DNA from: Gemmatimonadota bacterium
Lineage (GTDB): Bacteria; Gemmatimonadota; Gemmatimonadetes; Longimicrobiales; Gaopeijiaceae
Direction: 5' to 3'
Length of the DNA: 64,000 nucleotides
Assembly (NCBI GenBank): GCA_041390125.1
Contig: JAWKQN010000002.1
Coordinates: 1-64,000, forward strand
Positions 1-8,792 of this stretch are shown here, in pieces. Both the position numbers and the translations under genes were made by a program. Every line of letters starts with the position of its first letter. Within the stretch, counting starts at the first letter, position 1. The notes below the pieces were generated by a model. That model saw nothing but the letters and a program-made list of their open reading frames with translations. It searched no databases and was not told the DNA's origin.

Positions 1-497
1 CCTTGGCCCAGTCCATCGCGGATGCGCTGGGAGATCACGACTTCGCCGACGAGCCGTATCACGAGCTCGTGGCGGATGGCTACCTCTTCTCCCACCCCCC
101 TGATCCGGACGACTTCGAAGCCCAGCTCGAATACGCTCTGGACGCTCTGGGCGATGAAGCCCCGAACGTGGTCTTCGATCGCTGCCCGGTGGATCTGCTG
201 GCCTACCTCATGGTCACGTGCCAGAATGACGAGCGGGTCATCGCTCGCTGGCGCGAGCCTGTGCGTCGGGCGATGCGATCCCTGGATGCGGTGGTCTTCG
301 TACCCGTAGAAGCTCCAGACGTGATCGACTTCGGTCAGGACGAAGATCCGACCGATTCCCGTGGCGCGGTGGACGAAGCACTCCGGGAGCTGCTGCTCGG
401 TGATCACCTCGAGCTTGAGGTCGAGATCCTGGAGGTACGGGGTCCGCTGGACCGACGCACGACCGCCTCGCTCGAGTGGCTGGCCCAGCTTCGCTAG
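1..497 (+). CDS. AAA-type ATP-binding protein, C-terminal part (5' end outside window)
   Basis: The reading frame is open from the first base of the window, so this is the C-terminal ~165 residues of a longer protein. The stop is TAG at 495-497. The visible part contains NVVFDRCPVDLLAYL, followed by an Arg-rich helix and a VVFVPVE strand. This resembles the Walker-B/lid half of the AAA_28-like (nucleotide kinase-like) ATPase family. The P-loop, which would decide the family, is upstream and unseen. The substrate is unknown. No partner gene is coupled downstream: the next gene starts about 190 bases later. Confidence 0.55.
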   Translation, partial: LAQSIADALGDHDFADEPYHELVADGYLFSHPPDPDDFEAQLEYALDALGDEAPNVVFDRCPVDLLAYLMVTCQNDERVIARWREPVRRAMRSLDAVVFVPVEAPDVIDFGQDEDPTDSRGAVDEALRELLLGDHLELEVEILEVRGPLDRRTTASLEWLAQLR

Positions 498-560
498 GCT
501 CCCCTCGCACCGGGCGCGCCACGGTCCCGCCGGAAGTCGCTGCTGACCGGCTCGGCGGAT

Positions 561-600
561 GGATGCCTGTCGCGGGTGATGGATACGCGTCGCGGGTCAT
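561..600. repeat. tandem duplication of a 20-bp unit
   Basis: Two adjacent 20-nt units (561-580 and 581-600) match at 16 of 20 positions. Both begin GGAT and share the core GTCGCGGGT. They lie in the spacer between the ATPase and the NTF2-like gene. With only two degenerate copies, this is more likely a chance local duplication than an iteron array. Confidence 0.35.
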
Positions 601-687
601 CGGGCGGGTCGCGCAGCAGGGTTCCGATCCGTCAGGGCGCCCGGACCCTCAGCAAATCCGATCACGGGCATCAAGACCGGAGGGAGC

Positions 688-1083
688 ATGGAGGAGATCG
701 ACGCCGGAATCGAGGAGCTTCATCAGTCATGGCGTGCGGCGATCCGTACCGGAGACATCGATGCGGCCGTCGGGCTTCTGACGGACGACTACGTCCTATG
801 GGCGTCTGGCGCACCCGCCATCCGAGGCCGGGAGTCGGTGCGTGGGATCCTCCGTGCGGCGATCGAACGATTTCGAATCGATCCATCCTTCGAGGCGGAA
901 GAGTGTCTGCTGTCCGGAGACCTCGCGGTGGCGCGCGGGTGGGACGTGCAGGCGATCGAGCCCCGGGAGGGTGGCGAAACGCTGACCCAGCGACAACGAG
1001 TCTTCCTCGTGCTGCGCCGTGAGCAGGACGGTCGGTGGCGCTACGCCAGAGGGATGTCGCAGCCGGGGCTTCAACCCGCGTAG
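688..1083 (+). CDS. SnoaL/DUF4440-like (NTF2 fold) protein
   Basis: A 131-residue cytosolic protein with no signal peptide. The N-terminal helix ending in LHQSWRAAIRTGDIDAAVGL, the segment LLTDDYVLWASGAPAIRGRESV and the final beta strands (QRVFLVLRREQDGRWRYARG) follow the usual order of the NTF2-like cone fold of the SnoaL/DUF4440 group. Members are small enzymes or ligand-binding proteins with varied roles, and nothing here fixes a reaction. A purine-rich GGAGGGAGC precedes the ATG. It appears monocistronic. Confidence 0.7.
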   Translation: MEEIDAGIEELHQSWRAAIRTGDIDAAVGLLTDDYVLWASGAPAIRGRESVRGILRAAIERFRIDPSFEAEECLLSGDLAVARGWDVQAIEPREGGETLTQRQRVFLVLRREQDGRWRYARGMSQPGLQPA

Positions 1084-1206
1084 TCGGACGCCCGAGATCC
1101 GGGCAGCTCCTGGGCGGACCTACCGGGTGGGAAAAGCGCCGCTCGGCCGATGGCGATGCCCTTGATGCTGCGATCCGAGTGGAAGCGGGGATGCAGCCCT
1201 GTGGCC

Positions 1207-1623
1207 TCAGGGAGCGGACAGGGCGACAAGCTCACCTGGCGTGATCACACGCACCGTCGACGCTCGGAATCCCTTCTTGTCTCGCGTCACGAGATAGTCG
1301 GCTTCTGCGGCCTCGGCGCACGCCGCTTGCACTGCGTCTTCGAAGTCTTTCCAGCCGAGACCGAGGGCCCGCCTGAGTCGATCGCCGTCGACCGGTACTA
1401 CGTCGAAGAGCTCGAGCACGTCGACGAGAAGTGCGCGGCACTTCGCGGGACCGAGTCGCCTTGAAGCCAAGTAGTGCAGGGTGGTGACGGAGTGAGCCGC
1501 CAGAAGACCAGAGAGATCGCCGGCCTCAATCTTCCGGAAGACGACTGCTGCCTCCTTGTAGTGCGGATCTCGCTGAAACAGCACGTCCAGCACCACGTTG
1601 AGGTCGACAAGTACCCGAGTCAC
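1207..1623 (-). CDS. PIN-domain ribonuclease toxin (VapC-like)
   Basis: A 138-residue single PIN domain. The N-terminal strand VLVDLNVVLDVL supplies the first acidic residue (D7). The later acidic cluster KDFEDAVQAA (about 92-101) and TRDKKGF (about 113-119) supply the other metal-binding acids of the PIN nuclease fold. VapC-type toxins cut specific RNAs and are neutralised by a co-encoded antitoxin. The start is a GTG that overlaps the antitoxin TGA stop (GTGA), which supports a translationally coupled antitoxin-toxin operon. The RNA target cannot be told from sequence. Confidence 0.85.
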   Translation of the reverse strand: MTRVLVDLNVVLDVLFQRDPHYKEAAVVFRKIEAGDLSGLLAAHSVTTLHYLASRRLGPAKCRALLVDVLELFDVVPVDGDRLRRALGLGWKDFEDAVQAACAEAAEADYLVTRDKKGFRASTVRVITPGELVALSAP

Positions 1624-1850
1624 CCGTACTTCTCATCCAGGTACTGGTAGTACTCGTCGACGGAGCTTTCGGGCGCGAGGGCTCCGACCAGCCTGGCGGT
1701 GATCGGAGTCGAGCCCCCGTCCTCCTCCTCCAGCGAGGCCAGGAACTGGCTCACGAGCTCGGAGACGGTCGTATCGTTGCGCTGGGAATAGCGCTTTGCT
1801 CGCTCGATGATGCGTCGTTCGACGGATAGGGTAAGCTTGGTCTTGGCCAT
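1620..1850 (-). CDS. antitoxin-like protein (DUF6364 type)
   Basis: A 76-residue protein that begins MAKTKLTLSVERRIIERAKRY, a beta strand followed by a helix as in ribbon-helix-helix antitoxins of the DUF6364 group. A charged, Asp/Tyr-rich tail (DEYYQYLDEKYG) would bind the toxin. It is first in the operon and its stop overlaps the GTG of the PIN toxin by 4 nt. A strong GGAGG lies 6-10 nt before the ATG. By analogy with other pairs, the protein probably represses its own promoter, where palindromes are present. Confidence 0.8.
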   Translation of the reverse strand: MAKTKLTLSVERRIIERAKRYSQRNDTTVSELVSQFLASLEEEDGGSTPITARLVGALAPESSVDEYYQYLDEKYG

Positions 1851-1861
1851 CGGGGCCTCCT

Positions 1862-1890
1862 ACGTACGTGCACACCATGATATACGTATA
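1862..1890 (-). promoter_or_regulatory. putative autoregulatory operator/promoter of the toxin-antitoxin pair
   Basis: Immediately upstream of the antitoxin are two perfect palindromes: ACGTACGT (1862-1869) and TATACGTATA (1881-1890). They sit in a short AT-rich island within GC-rich DNA. The AT-rich element could double as a -10 region for the minus-strand operon. Ribbon-helix-helix antitoxins commonly bind short palindromes over their own promoter, so this is the natural candidate site. The assignment rests on position and symmetry only. Confidence 0.45.
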
Positions 1891-2118
1891 GCGGCGGACC
1901 ACGGTTCCCGGAAAGGGGGTCCCGACCTGGGCGTCGAGAATGTAGCAGTCTACGCGGTGCGTCGACCCTGACGGGGGTTGCGCCACGCGTCGATCCCAAC
2001 GTTGCGCGGGCGTGGGCCCCACTGCCTCCGAGTCGGCGTGGTGCGGCAACACAATCCCAGGCGGCCTGAACGAGCTGTCGGGGCCCCGCACACGGACACA
2101 CCATCGGGAGAAGCTGCG

Positions 2119-2595
2119 ATGCTGGATCAGGAGATCCTCGCCGATCAGATCGGCCGAGCGGTTCGGGGTGGTGCCTGGCACGGGCCGTCCGTGGGTGAAG
2201 TGCTGGCGGGTGTGTCGGCCGAGGACGCAGCGGCGCATCCGATCCCCGACGCGCACAGCATCTGGGAGATCGTGCTGCACCTGATCGGCGGGTACACCTT
2301 GGTCCTCCGGCGGCTGGGCGGGGAGCGGCTACAGCTCTCGCCGCAGGAAGCGTGGCCTCCAGTGACAGAGGTCAGCGCGGCTGCGTGGCGAGAGAGCCAG
2401 GACGCATTGGGGCAGCTCAATGAGCGGCTCCAGAGCGCCGTGCGGGCGTTCCCCTCCCAGCGTCTTTCGGATGAGCTGGGTTCCGGGTTCGAGGCGTACG
2501 TCCAGTTCTGCGGGGCGCCTCAGCACGACGCCTACCATGCGGGTCAGATCGTCATGCTCAAGAAGGCATTGGCGGCGTCGCGAGAGGCGTCGTGA
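2119..2595 (+). CDS. DinB-family metal-binding protein
   Basis: A 158-residue four-helix DinB-like protein. The expected metal-binding histidines are at the right places: HSIWEIVLHLIGG in the second helix and QHDAYHAGQIVMLKK near the C-terminus (the HDxYHxGQI motif of the DinB/YfiT superfamily). Members act as thiol S-transferases or have unknown roles, so the reaction is not assigned. The ATG at 2119 is preferred over further upstream starts because GGGAG lies just before it. The TGA overlaps the GTG of the next gene. Confidence 0.8.
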   Translation: MLDQEILADQIGRAVRGGAWHGPSVGEVLAGVSAEDAAAHPIPDAHSIWEIVLHLIGGYTLVLRRLGGERLQLSPQEAWPPVTEVSAAAWRESQDALGQLNERLQSAVRAFPSQRLSDELGSGFEAYVQFCGAPQHDAYHAGQIVMLKKALAASREAS

Positions 2596-3308
2596 ACATG
2601 ATCTCCAGGCCGGCCGGGCCGTCAGCGCCGCGGTGGTCCCGGCATCTCGTGATCGGGCGGCGGGTCGTCCTGCGCGGTCGTCGGATTCCTGCCTCCGCGC
2701 TCTTCGGCGCTGCGCTTCTTCTCGTCGCCACCGTCCGCGTGGCGGAGGGCCAGAGTCGTGGCTGGGCTCCCGACCAGTGGCGGGCGGGCATCGGGATCGG
2801 CGAGCCCGGGAACAGGGACATCACGGTGGGCACCTGCGACGCTGGCGTTCCGCTGTTCGCTGCGGCAGGGCCGGGCTGGCACCTGAAGGGGCCGTTGCGC
2901 ATCGAGCTGGAGGCGGGGGTCCTGGGGTCCGGCTTCGGTGCCGACTGTGCCACGGATGCAGCCCCGTGTGAGCCCGGCGCTCCCTGTCTCCGTTCGGAGG
3001 GACTGGAGACGCCCCTGTGGACGACCACGTCCCGTCTGGTTGTCGAACGAACCCTGGGGCGCCCCGAGTCGCGGCTACGGCTGTCGGGGGGCGTGGGCCA
3101 CTTCTGGGGAGCGGGGGTCTGGTATCGGTCGATCGGTGGGGGCGTCCGTCTCGGCGACCCGACGGGGCTCACTGCGACGGTGGAGTTGGAGCGCTGGTTC
3201 TTCGATGCATCCGAGCGACGTTATGACATCCGCGATCCGACCGGCGCGCTCTACGATGTTCGGCGTCGGGCCGGCCGGCTCATGATGCTGCGCGTTTCGG
3301 TGAGCTGA
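2592..3308 (+). CDS. exported hypothetical protein, probable outer-membrane barrel
   Basis: A 238-residue protein coupled to the DinB gene by a GTGA overlap; an ATG six bases in is the alternative start. After about 30 basic residues comes a hydrophobic stretch (ASALFGAALLLVATV) and a likely cleavage site near AEGQS. The rest is rich in alternating hydrophobic beta strands (for example GLTATVELERWFF), and the protein ends in a strand (MMLRVSVS), as outer-membrane barrels often do. Several cysteines (in GTCD, DCATD, PCEPGAPC) could form disulfides. No family was recognised. Confidence 0.6.
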   Translation: MNMISRPAGPSAPRWSRHLVIGRRVVLRGRRIPASALFGAALLLVATVRVAEGQSRGWAPDQWRAGIGIGEPGNRDITVGTCDAGVPLFAAAGPGWHLKGPLRIELEAGVLGSGFGADCATDAAPCEPGAPCLRSEGLETPLWTTTSRLVVERTLGRPESRLRLSGGVGHFWGAGVWYRSIGGGVRLGDPTGLTATVELERWFFDASERRYDIRDPTGALYDVRRRAGRLMMLRVSVS

Positions 3309-3419
3309 GCGGAAGCGGCTTCCTGGATCGAGACTCCACGCGGGTCCGGCGGGTGATCGCCGCACTCGCCGAGCCGGTCGCTCGGGCGACGAACCCGGGT
3401 CCTTGCCCCTCCCGGCCCC

Positions 3420-6023
3420 TCAGCTCCGCAGCGCCACCAGCGCGTCCACCCGCCCGGCGCGTCGTGCCGGGATCCACGCGGCCGCCACCGCCGTGACCAG
3501 CAGGACCAGCGCCGCCGCCGCCGCCGTCCACGGGTCCTGCGCGTCCACGTCGTAGAGCAGACTCTGCAGGGCGTGGCCGAGGGCCCACGAGGCGAGGAGG
3601 CCGCCCAGCGCGCCCGCGCCGGCGAGGATCAACCCGCGCCTCACCACCAGGCGGGTCAGGGACAGCGGACGTGCGCCCAGCGCCGCCCGGATCCCGATCT
3701 CGCGCACGCGTTGCGCGGCCTGGAAGGAGACCAGCCCGTACAGCCCGATGGTCGCCAGCAGGAGCGCCAGCCCCGCGAACGTGGCGAGGAGCAGCCCCAG
3801 CGTGCGCGTCTCCGCCAACGAATCGCGGACGGCGGCGCGCAGGTCGATCACCACGGGGGCGGGCAGCTCCGGGTCCACCCGGCGCACGAGCGCGCGCAGG
3901 TCGCCCGCCGTGAGCGAGGCCCCGTCCGCCGTCCGCAGGTGCAGGGCCACGAACGGGGAGTAGCGCTGCTCGATCGGCCAATAGACCGCCGGGCGGCCCG
4001 GTGCCCGCAACGAGCGCATCTGCACGTCCGGGACGAGGCCCACGACGCGCGCAGCAGGTTCGCCGGCCAGCACCTTCCCGATCGGGTCCTCACCGGGCCA
4101 GAACATGGACGCCAGCGCTTCGTTGACGACCACGACCGGCTCGGGCTCGCGGCCGATCCCGCGCAACGCCCGTCCGCGCAGGATGGGGATGTCCAGGGTG
4201 GTGAAGTAGTCACCCGCAACGACGGTGTACTCGGCCTCGTATGCGAGCGCGGGATCCTGCTGGGGCCGCACCGTCTGTCGACTGTGTCCGCCCGCGATCG
4301 GCATCTGATTCGCGAGCGTCACGCCTTCCACGCCCGGGAGACCCGCTGCCTCGTCCAACAACCGCGTATAGAGGGCGAGCCCGGAGGTTTCGTCGTATCG
4401 GCCCGTGCGGTCGAGGGCCAGCACCGCGGCGTGCAACCCGTCCGGTCGGAAGCCCGGATCGGCCGCGCGTGCGTTCCAGACGCTCCGGCCGAGCAGCGCC
4501 GCTCCCGTCACCAGCCCGAGCGACAGGCCCAGCTGCGCCACGACGAGGGCGTCCCGGATGCGGGTGGTCCTGCGACCGGACGTGGGACCGGCATCGCGCA
4601 GGATCCCGGCCAGGCTCCGCCGCGAGGTGACCCAGGCGGGCATGGCGCCGAAGAACAGGCCGGTGGCCAGGCCCACGGCGGCCAGGAAGACGAGGACGCG
4701 CGCGTCGACCCCGACGGGCACGGACAGCGTCCACGGAAAGAGAGCGGGCAGCACGGCGCCGGCGCGCAGCACCAGCGGGAGCGCGAGCACGGTGGCCAGG
4801 CCCGCGAGCACCAGGCTCTCCACCAGGAGCTGCCGCGCCAACCGGCCGGAGCCGGCGCCCAGCGCCGCGCGCACGCCCAGCTCGGCCTGACGCGCGCCGG
4901 CTCGCGCGAGGAAGAGGTTGGCCACGTTCGTGCACGTGATCAGCAGGAGCAGCCCCACCACCAGGAGGAGGATACCGGACAGGCGCCGCGCTTCGGCCCG
5001 CTCCTCGGGATCGAGCCCCACTCCTTCGGCCAGCAGCACCAGGATGCCGTCGTTGACGGGCGCGGCGGCGCGCAGGCGTGCGGCCAGGCCGGGCATGGCT
5101 GCGCTCGCCGCCTCCAGGTCCACGCCATCGGCCAGACGCGCGACGACGTCGAACGAGCTCCATCCCCATTCGTCGAACGGCAGCCGATCGCCCATCGGTG
5201 GCGTCTGCATGGCGGGCAGCCACACCTGGGGTCCGGCGCCCAGCGCTTCGGTGCCAGCGAACTCCTGGGCGGCCACGCCCACGATCTCGTAGGGCTCGCC
5301 GCCGATGGTGACGGTCCGTCCGACGACCCGCGGGTCCGCGCCGAACCGCCGCGTCCACAGCGCATGCGACAGGACCACGACCGGGTGGGCGCCGGGCGCG
5401 CGGTCGTCGGCGGGCTGGAGCAGACGCCCCACGGCCGGCCGCACGCCGAGCGTGCCGAACCACGAGCCGGTGACGTACAGACCCGGCACCTGCTCGACGT
5501 CGTCCCCCGTCCCGAGGACGAACGCCGCCTGGTTGCTCGCACCCACCGACGCGAACACGGCCGTCTCGTCCGCGATCACCTCGAACGCCGGCCAGGAGAA
5601 GTTGTCGAAGCGCGGGTCCTGCTCGTAGCTGCGCGCGACCTGCACCAGGCGCTCAGGCTCGGTCAGGCCGGGCGGAGGACGGAGCAGGAGCCCGTTGATC
5701 AGCGCGAAGATCGTCGCGTTGGCGCCGATGCCGAGCGCGAGCGTGAGGGCCGCGCCGAGGGCGAAGCCGGGCGCGCGGACGAGAGACCGTCGCGCCCAGC
5801 GCAGGTCCTGGCCGAGGCCGGTCCACGACCAGGATGTCCGCCGCAGCGTGAGCGCGTGCGCGAACGCGCCCAGCGCGAACGAGACGGGTCCAGGCGTGCC
5901 GTCGGCCCCGTGGCGTTCCAGGGCCGCGAGCTCCGACAGCCACTCCTCCCGCCACTCCCGCCGCTCGCTGCGGGGCACCAGCGCGCCGGCTACCCGCACC
6001 AGGGACCGCGCCAGGCGACTCAC
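3420..6023 (-). CDS. ABC transporter permease of the ADOP (MacB/FtsX duplicated) type
   Basis: An 867-residue permease with an ~80-residue cytoplasmic prefix (REWREEWLSELAALERHG), then MacB-like periplasmic core and FtsX domains in tandem. Typical signatures are ALTLALGIGANATIFALING after the first TM helix, ITCTNVANLFLARAGARQAEL in the middle FtsX unit, and a final four-TM unit ending WIPARRAGRVDALVALRS. Orphan permeases of this kind are abundant in Acidobacteriota and Gemmatimonadota and usually lack a dedicated ATPase next door, as here. Cargo is unknown. The GTG start overlaps the padR stop by 4 nt, so the pair is one coupled operon. Confidence 0.9.
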   Translation of the reverse strand: MSRLARSLVRVAGALVPRSERREWREEWLSELAALERHGADGTPGPVSFALGAFAHALTLRRTSWSWTGLGQDLRWARRSLVRAPGFALGAALTLALGIGANATIFALINGLLLRPPPGLTEPERLVQVARSYEQDPRFDNFSWPAFEVIADETAVFASVGASNQAAFVLGTGDDVEQVPGLYVTGSWFGTLGVRPAVGRLLQPADDRAPGAHPVVVLSHALWTRRFGADPRVVGRTVTIGGEPYEIVGVAAQEFAGTEALGAGPQVWLPAMQTPPMGDRLPFDEWGWSSFDVVARLADGVDLEAASAAMPGLAARLRAAAPVNDGILVLLAEGVGLDPEERAEARRLSGILLLVVGLLLLITCTNVANLFLARAGARQAELGVRAALGAGSGRLARQLLVESLVLAGLATVLALPLVLRAGAVLPALFPWTLSVPVGVDARVLVFLAAVGLATGLFFGAMPAWVTSRRSLAGILRDAGPTSGRRTTRIRDALVVAQLGLSLGLVTGAALLGRSVWNARAADPGFRPDGLHAAVLALDRTGRYDETSGLALYTRLLDEAAGLPGVEGVTLANQMPIAGGHSRQTVRPQQDPALAYEAEYTVVAGDYFTTLDIPILRGRALRGIGREPEPVVVVNEALASMFWPGEDPIGKVLAGEPAARVVGLVPDVQMRSLRAPGRPAVYWPIEQRYSPFVALHLRTADGASLTAGDLRALVRRVDPELPAPVVIDLRAAVRDSLAETRTLGLLLATFAGLALLLATIGLYGLVSFQAAQRVREIGIRAALGARPLSLTRLVVRRGLILAGAGALGGLLASWALGHALQSLLYDVDAQDPWTAAAAALVLLVTAVAAAWIPARRAGRVDALVALRS

Positions 6024-6331
6024 GAGGGGCGCGGCTCGGGGTCGGCCAGGAGAGCGGCCACACCGGCGACCCGCTCCGCGCCCTCCGCGAGCGTGCGCAG
6101 CCCGGCGGCGGTGGGCTCATAGTACCGCCGGCGGGGGCGGCCTTCGGCCTCGGCGATCCGGGTGTCCTCCCACGCGGACCTCACGAGGCCGCGTTGCTTG
6201 AGGCGGGCGAGCGTCGGGTAGACCGTCCCCGACGGCAGACCGGTGCGGGTCACCAGCTCGAGCCCGTAGGCCCGACCGGAGCGCAGGGCGGCGAGGATCT
6301 GCAGTGAGGTCACGCCGAGAGGGCGGGGCAC
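6020..6331 (-). CDS. PadR-family transcriptional regulator
   Basis: A 103-residue winged-helix protein. LGVTSLQILAALRSGRAYGLEL, SGTVYPTLARLKQRGLV and GRPRRRYYEPTAAG are the hallmark PadR segments: DNA-binding helices, the wing, and the RRYY strand. I place the start at the GTG with GGAGG 5 nt upstream; an in-frame GTG at 6346 is possible but has no ribosome site. The gene directly precedes and overlaps an ADOP permease, the standard arrangement in which PadR represses its own permease operon. Confidence 0.9.
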   Translation of the reverse strand: MPRPLGVTSLQILAALRSGRAYGLELVTRTGLPSGTVYPTLARLKQRGLVRSAWEDTRIAEAEGRPRRRYYEPTAAGLRTLAEGAERVAGVAALLADPEPRPS

Positions 6332-6343
6332 GGGTCCTCCGGT

Positions 6344-6392
6344 CACGAGATAGTAGAAGTGTAAGATATGTAGTAGTACTAGTGGGCCGCGT
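6344..6392 (-). promoter_or_regulatory. putative promoter/operator of the padR-permease operon
   Basis: An AT-rich island of about 40 bp in otherwise GC-rich DNA, directly upstream of padR. It contains the perfect palindrome TAGTACTA (6374-6381) and, read on the minus strand, a CATATCTTACAC segment suitable as a -10 region. It is the likely promoter, and the palindrome a possible autoregulatory PadR site. It is a weaker match to the long-armed PadR operator seen at 36050-36081. Confidence 0.4.
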
Positions 6393-6553
6393 CAATGCAG
6401 GAGGTGGACGTGGGGGGCGGAGCCGGAGGGCAGCGCCGGAGGGCAGAGCGGAAGCGGAGGGAGTGTGGAGCCGAGGGAGGGCGGAGCGGAGGGAGCCCGT
6501 CCGTCCCCGGACGGCCCGCGCGAGCGCCGAGCCGACCGGGGACCGAGCGAGGA

Positions 6554-8638
6554 TCAGGGCAACGCCATCGCCGCGATGCCGTTGTTCAGCTGGATGATGA
6601 TGTACTGCTTGCCCTCATGGCTCCAGCTCGACATGCCGTAGCGCGTAGGGCCGGGGATCTCCACAGCGCCCAGTCGCTCGCCCGTCCGCTTGTCCAGCGC
6701 GAACAGGTTCCAGGTCCCGTCCGCGGTCTGGCCGGACGAGAACAGGAGCGTGGGGCTCGCCACCATCACCGCGTGTCCCGGCCGACCCGGGTTCGTGGGC
6801 ACGTTGGGTGCGCCCTGCAGCAACGGGTGGTTGCGGATGCGCTCCTGCACCTGCTCGGGCGCATCCCCGTTCGGGATCTGCCACAGGTGCTCGCCGGTGT
6901 TCATGTCGATGGCGGTGATGCGGCCGACCGGTCCCTTCCAGATGGAGAGGCCGTCGATGTTCGCGCGATCCGCACGGTCTCCGCCCTCGGAATCCACGGC
7001 GCGTGACCAGTCGGAGTGGGTCGTGCCCGTCATCAAGGGCCCGTCGAGCGGGGAGTCCTTGCCCGGCATCAGCAGGGCCGGTGAGCACCCGCTCGCGGAA
7101 GCGATGAACAAGATCCCGTTGACGGGATCGGCGACCGTGGGGCTGTAGATGTTGGCGCCGCCTCCGCCACCCGGACACACCAGCCCGCCGGACGGCTTCT
7201 CCGCCTCGGGGCTGCCGGCCACGACCGGCGGGTTGAACAACGGCGTGATCATGTCGTTCTCACGCGCGAACTCCAGCACCCGTTGCCGGATCTGCGGCGT
7301 GTAGTCGATCAGGTCGCTCTCCTGACGGCCCTGCAGGTCGAACGGCGCGGGCTTCGTCGGATACGGCTGTGTGCGCGACAGCTTCTCGCCCGGAACGGTC
7401 GACTGCGGGACCTCGCGCTCCTCGATGGGCCAGATGGGCTCACCGGTCTCGCGGTTGTACGAATACACCCACGACTGCTTGGTCACCTGGAACAGGCCGG
7501 GGATCCGTCTCCCGTTCACGTTCACGTCCATCAGCACCGGCGCCGTGGGCGTGTCGTAGTTCCAGATGTCGTGATGGACGAGCTGCTGGTGCCACTTCCG
7601 CTGACCGGTCTGCACGTCGAGCGCGATGACGCTCGTTCCGAACAGGTTGTCGCCCGGCGAGAACCCGCCGTAGTAGTCGATCGTGGGCGGGTTGGTGGGC
7701 ACGTACACCAGGCCCAGCTCGGGATCGGCCGACATGGGCGCCCAGGACGACACATCACCCGTCCATTCCCAGGCGTCGTTCTCCCACGTCTCGTGCCCGA
7801 ACTCACCGGGGCGCGGGATCACGTGGAACTTCCACTTGAAGCGACCCGTGCGGGCATCGAAGCCCATGATGTCACCGGGGACGTTCTCGACCCGCGTCTG
7901 GTTGTAGCCCTGCTCCGCGGAGTTCCCGACCACGACCACGTCGTTGACGACAATGGGGGGAGACGACGACGTGATGTAGCCGAGCTCGAGCGGAAGGCCC
8001 TGGTCCGGATCGTAGGTCTCGCCGGACTCGAGCCAGGGCTTCCAGTCGGCGATCAGCGGCGGCAGGAGATCGACGACGCCGCTCTTCGGAAAGCCCGGGA
8101 TCGGGACCGGCTCACCCCAGTTCTCCAGGGGCTGACCCGTCTCGGCGTCCAGGGCGGTGAGGAAGAAAGCCGGGGACGTGATGAAGATCACGCCGCGCCC
8201 ATCGATCTCTCCGTAGGCGACGCCTTTGCCGTATCCCTTGCGCATGGAGTACTCCCAGCGCTCGGTCCTGGGCTCGGAGTAGCTCCAGAGCAGCTCGCCG
8301 GTTCCGGGGTCGAGCGCCACGACGTGGCGGCGGTCTCCGGTCACCGTGATGAGCTTGCCGTCGACGTACGTCGGCGTCGCGCGCGACGTGCTGGGCCCGA
8401 AGCTGCTGGCGTCCCACTCCCAGACGACCTCGAGGTTCTGGAAGTTGGACGCGTTGATCTGGTCGGAGGGCGTGTAGCGCGTGTGCCAGGCGTCTCCGCC
8501 CAGGTACGTCCACTGCCCTCCCTCGACCCCCTGTCCCTGCCCCTGCACCGCTCCCGGCAGCACGGCCAGCATGGCCAACGCCAGCGCGAAACGGCTGCGG
8601 GAGCGGGGCCTGGCGGGGCCTCGTCTCTCCTCACTCAT
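6554..8638 (-). CDS. PQQ-dependent (quinoprotein) dehydrogenase, periplasmic
   Basis: A 694-residue quinoprotein: signal peptide (FALALAMLAVLPGAVQG), then an eight-bladed propeller. Blade signatures include YLGGDAWHTRYTPSDQI at the start, GTGELLWSYSEP, TGRFKWKFHVIPR, YVPTNPPTIDYYGGFSPG and RKWHQQLVHHDIWNYDTPTAPVLM, as in the GCD/sorbosone-type PQQ dehydrogenase group. It oxidises a sugar or alcohol in the periplasm and passes electrons to the respiratory chain; the substrate is not defined by sequence. There is no fused cytochrome c domain. The ATG at 8638 is chosen for the GGGGGAG before it. No PQQ biosynthesis genes are in view. Confidence 0.9.
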   Translation of the reverse strand: MSEERRGPARPRSRSRFALALAMLAVLPGAVQGQGQGVEGGQWTYLGGDAWHTRYTPSDQINASNFQNLEVVWEWDASSFGPSTSRATPTYVDGKLITVTGDRRHVVALDPGTGELLWSYSEPRTERWEYSMRKGYGKGVAYGEIDGRGVIFITSPAFFLTALDAETGQPLENWGEPVPIPGFPKSGVVDLLPPLIADWKPWLESGETYDPDQGLPLELGYITSSSPPIVVNDVVVVGNSAEQGYNQTRVENVPGDIMGFDARTGRFKWKFHVIPRPGEFGHETWENDAWEWTGDVSSWAPMSADPELGLVYVPTNPPTIDYYGGFSPGDNLFGTSVIALDVQTGQRKWHQQLVHHDIWNYDTPTAPVLMDVNVNGRRIPGLFQVTKQSWVYSYNRETGEPIWPIEEREVPQSTVPGEKLSRTQPYPTKPAPFDLQGRQESDLIDYTPQIRQRVLEFARENDMITPLFNPPVVAGSPEAEKPSGGLVCPGGGGGANIYSPTVADPVNGILFIASASGCSPALLMPGKDSPLDGPLMTGTTHSDWSRAVDSEGGDRADRANIDGLSIWKGPVGRITAIDMNTGEHLWQIPNGDAPEQVQERIRNHPLLQGAPNVPTNPGRPGHAVMVASPTLLFSSGQTADGTWNLFALDKRTGERLGAVEIPGPTRYGMSSWSHEGKQYIIIQLNNGIAAMALP

Positions 8639-8719
8639 GCGTGTCTCCCCCTGCTGCTGCCCGGTGGCGGGGCCGTCCGGGAACGTGCCGCGGGTCGTGC
8701 GGCCCGAGGCCGTGCGGAT

Positions 8720-8746
8720 GCACACGGCCCGAACGGGCCATTGTGC
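8720..8746. terminator. imperfect hairpin between the SUMF1-like gene and the PQQ dehydrogenase gene
   Basis: GGCCCG and CGGGCC (8726-8731, 8734-8739) flank AA, with outer arms GCACA (8720-8724) and TGTGC (8742-8746) offset by one base. It lies ~50 bases after the stop of the upstream minus-strand gene and ~80 bases before the next start. It may be a terminator, but there is no T-tract; it may equally be an operator for the dehydrogenase. Confidence 0.35.
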
Positions 8747-8792
8747 GGCGGGCCGCCCGAGCCGCGCAAGCCGGTTTCCGGGGGCCCTCCGC

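Noticed and set aside
3377..3390. Hairpin GTCGC/GCGAC between convergent genes at 3.3-3.4 kb
   Set aside because: Only five base pairs and no T-run, so not distinguishable from background.
3573..6122. An 849-codon plus-strand open frame opposite the ADOP permease
   Set aside because: It is the antisense shadow of the permease: composition is Gln/Arg/Gly-rich with no domain, and GC-rich DNA keeps such frames open. The minus-strand frame has clear MacB/FtsX motifs.
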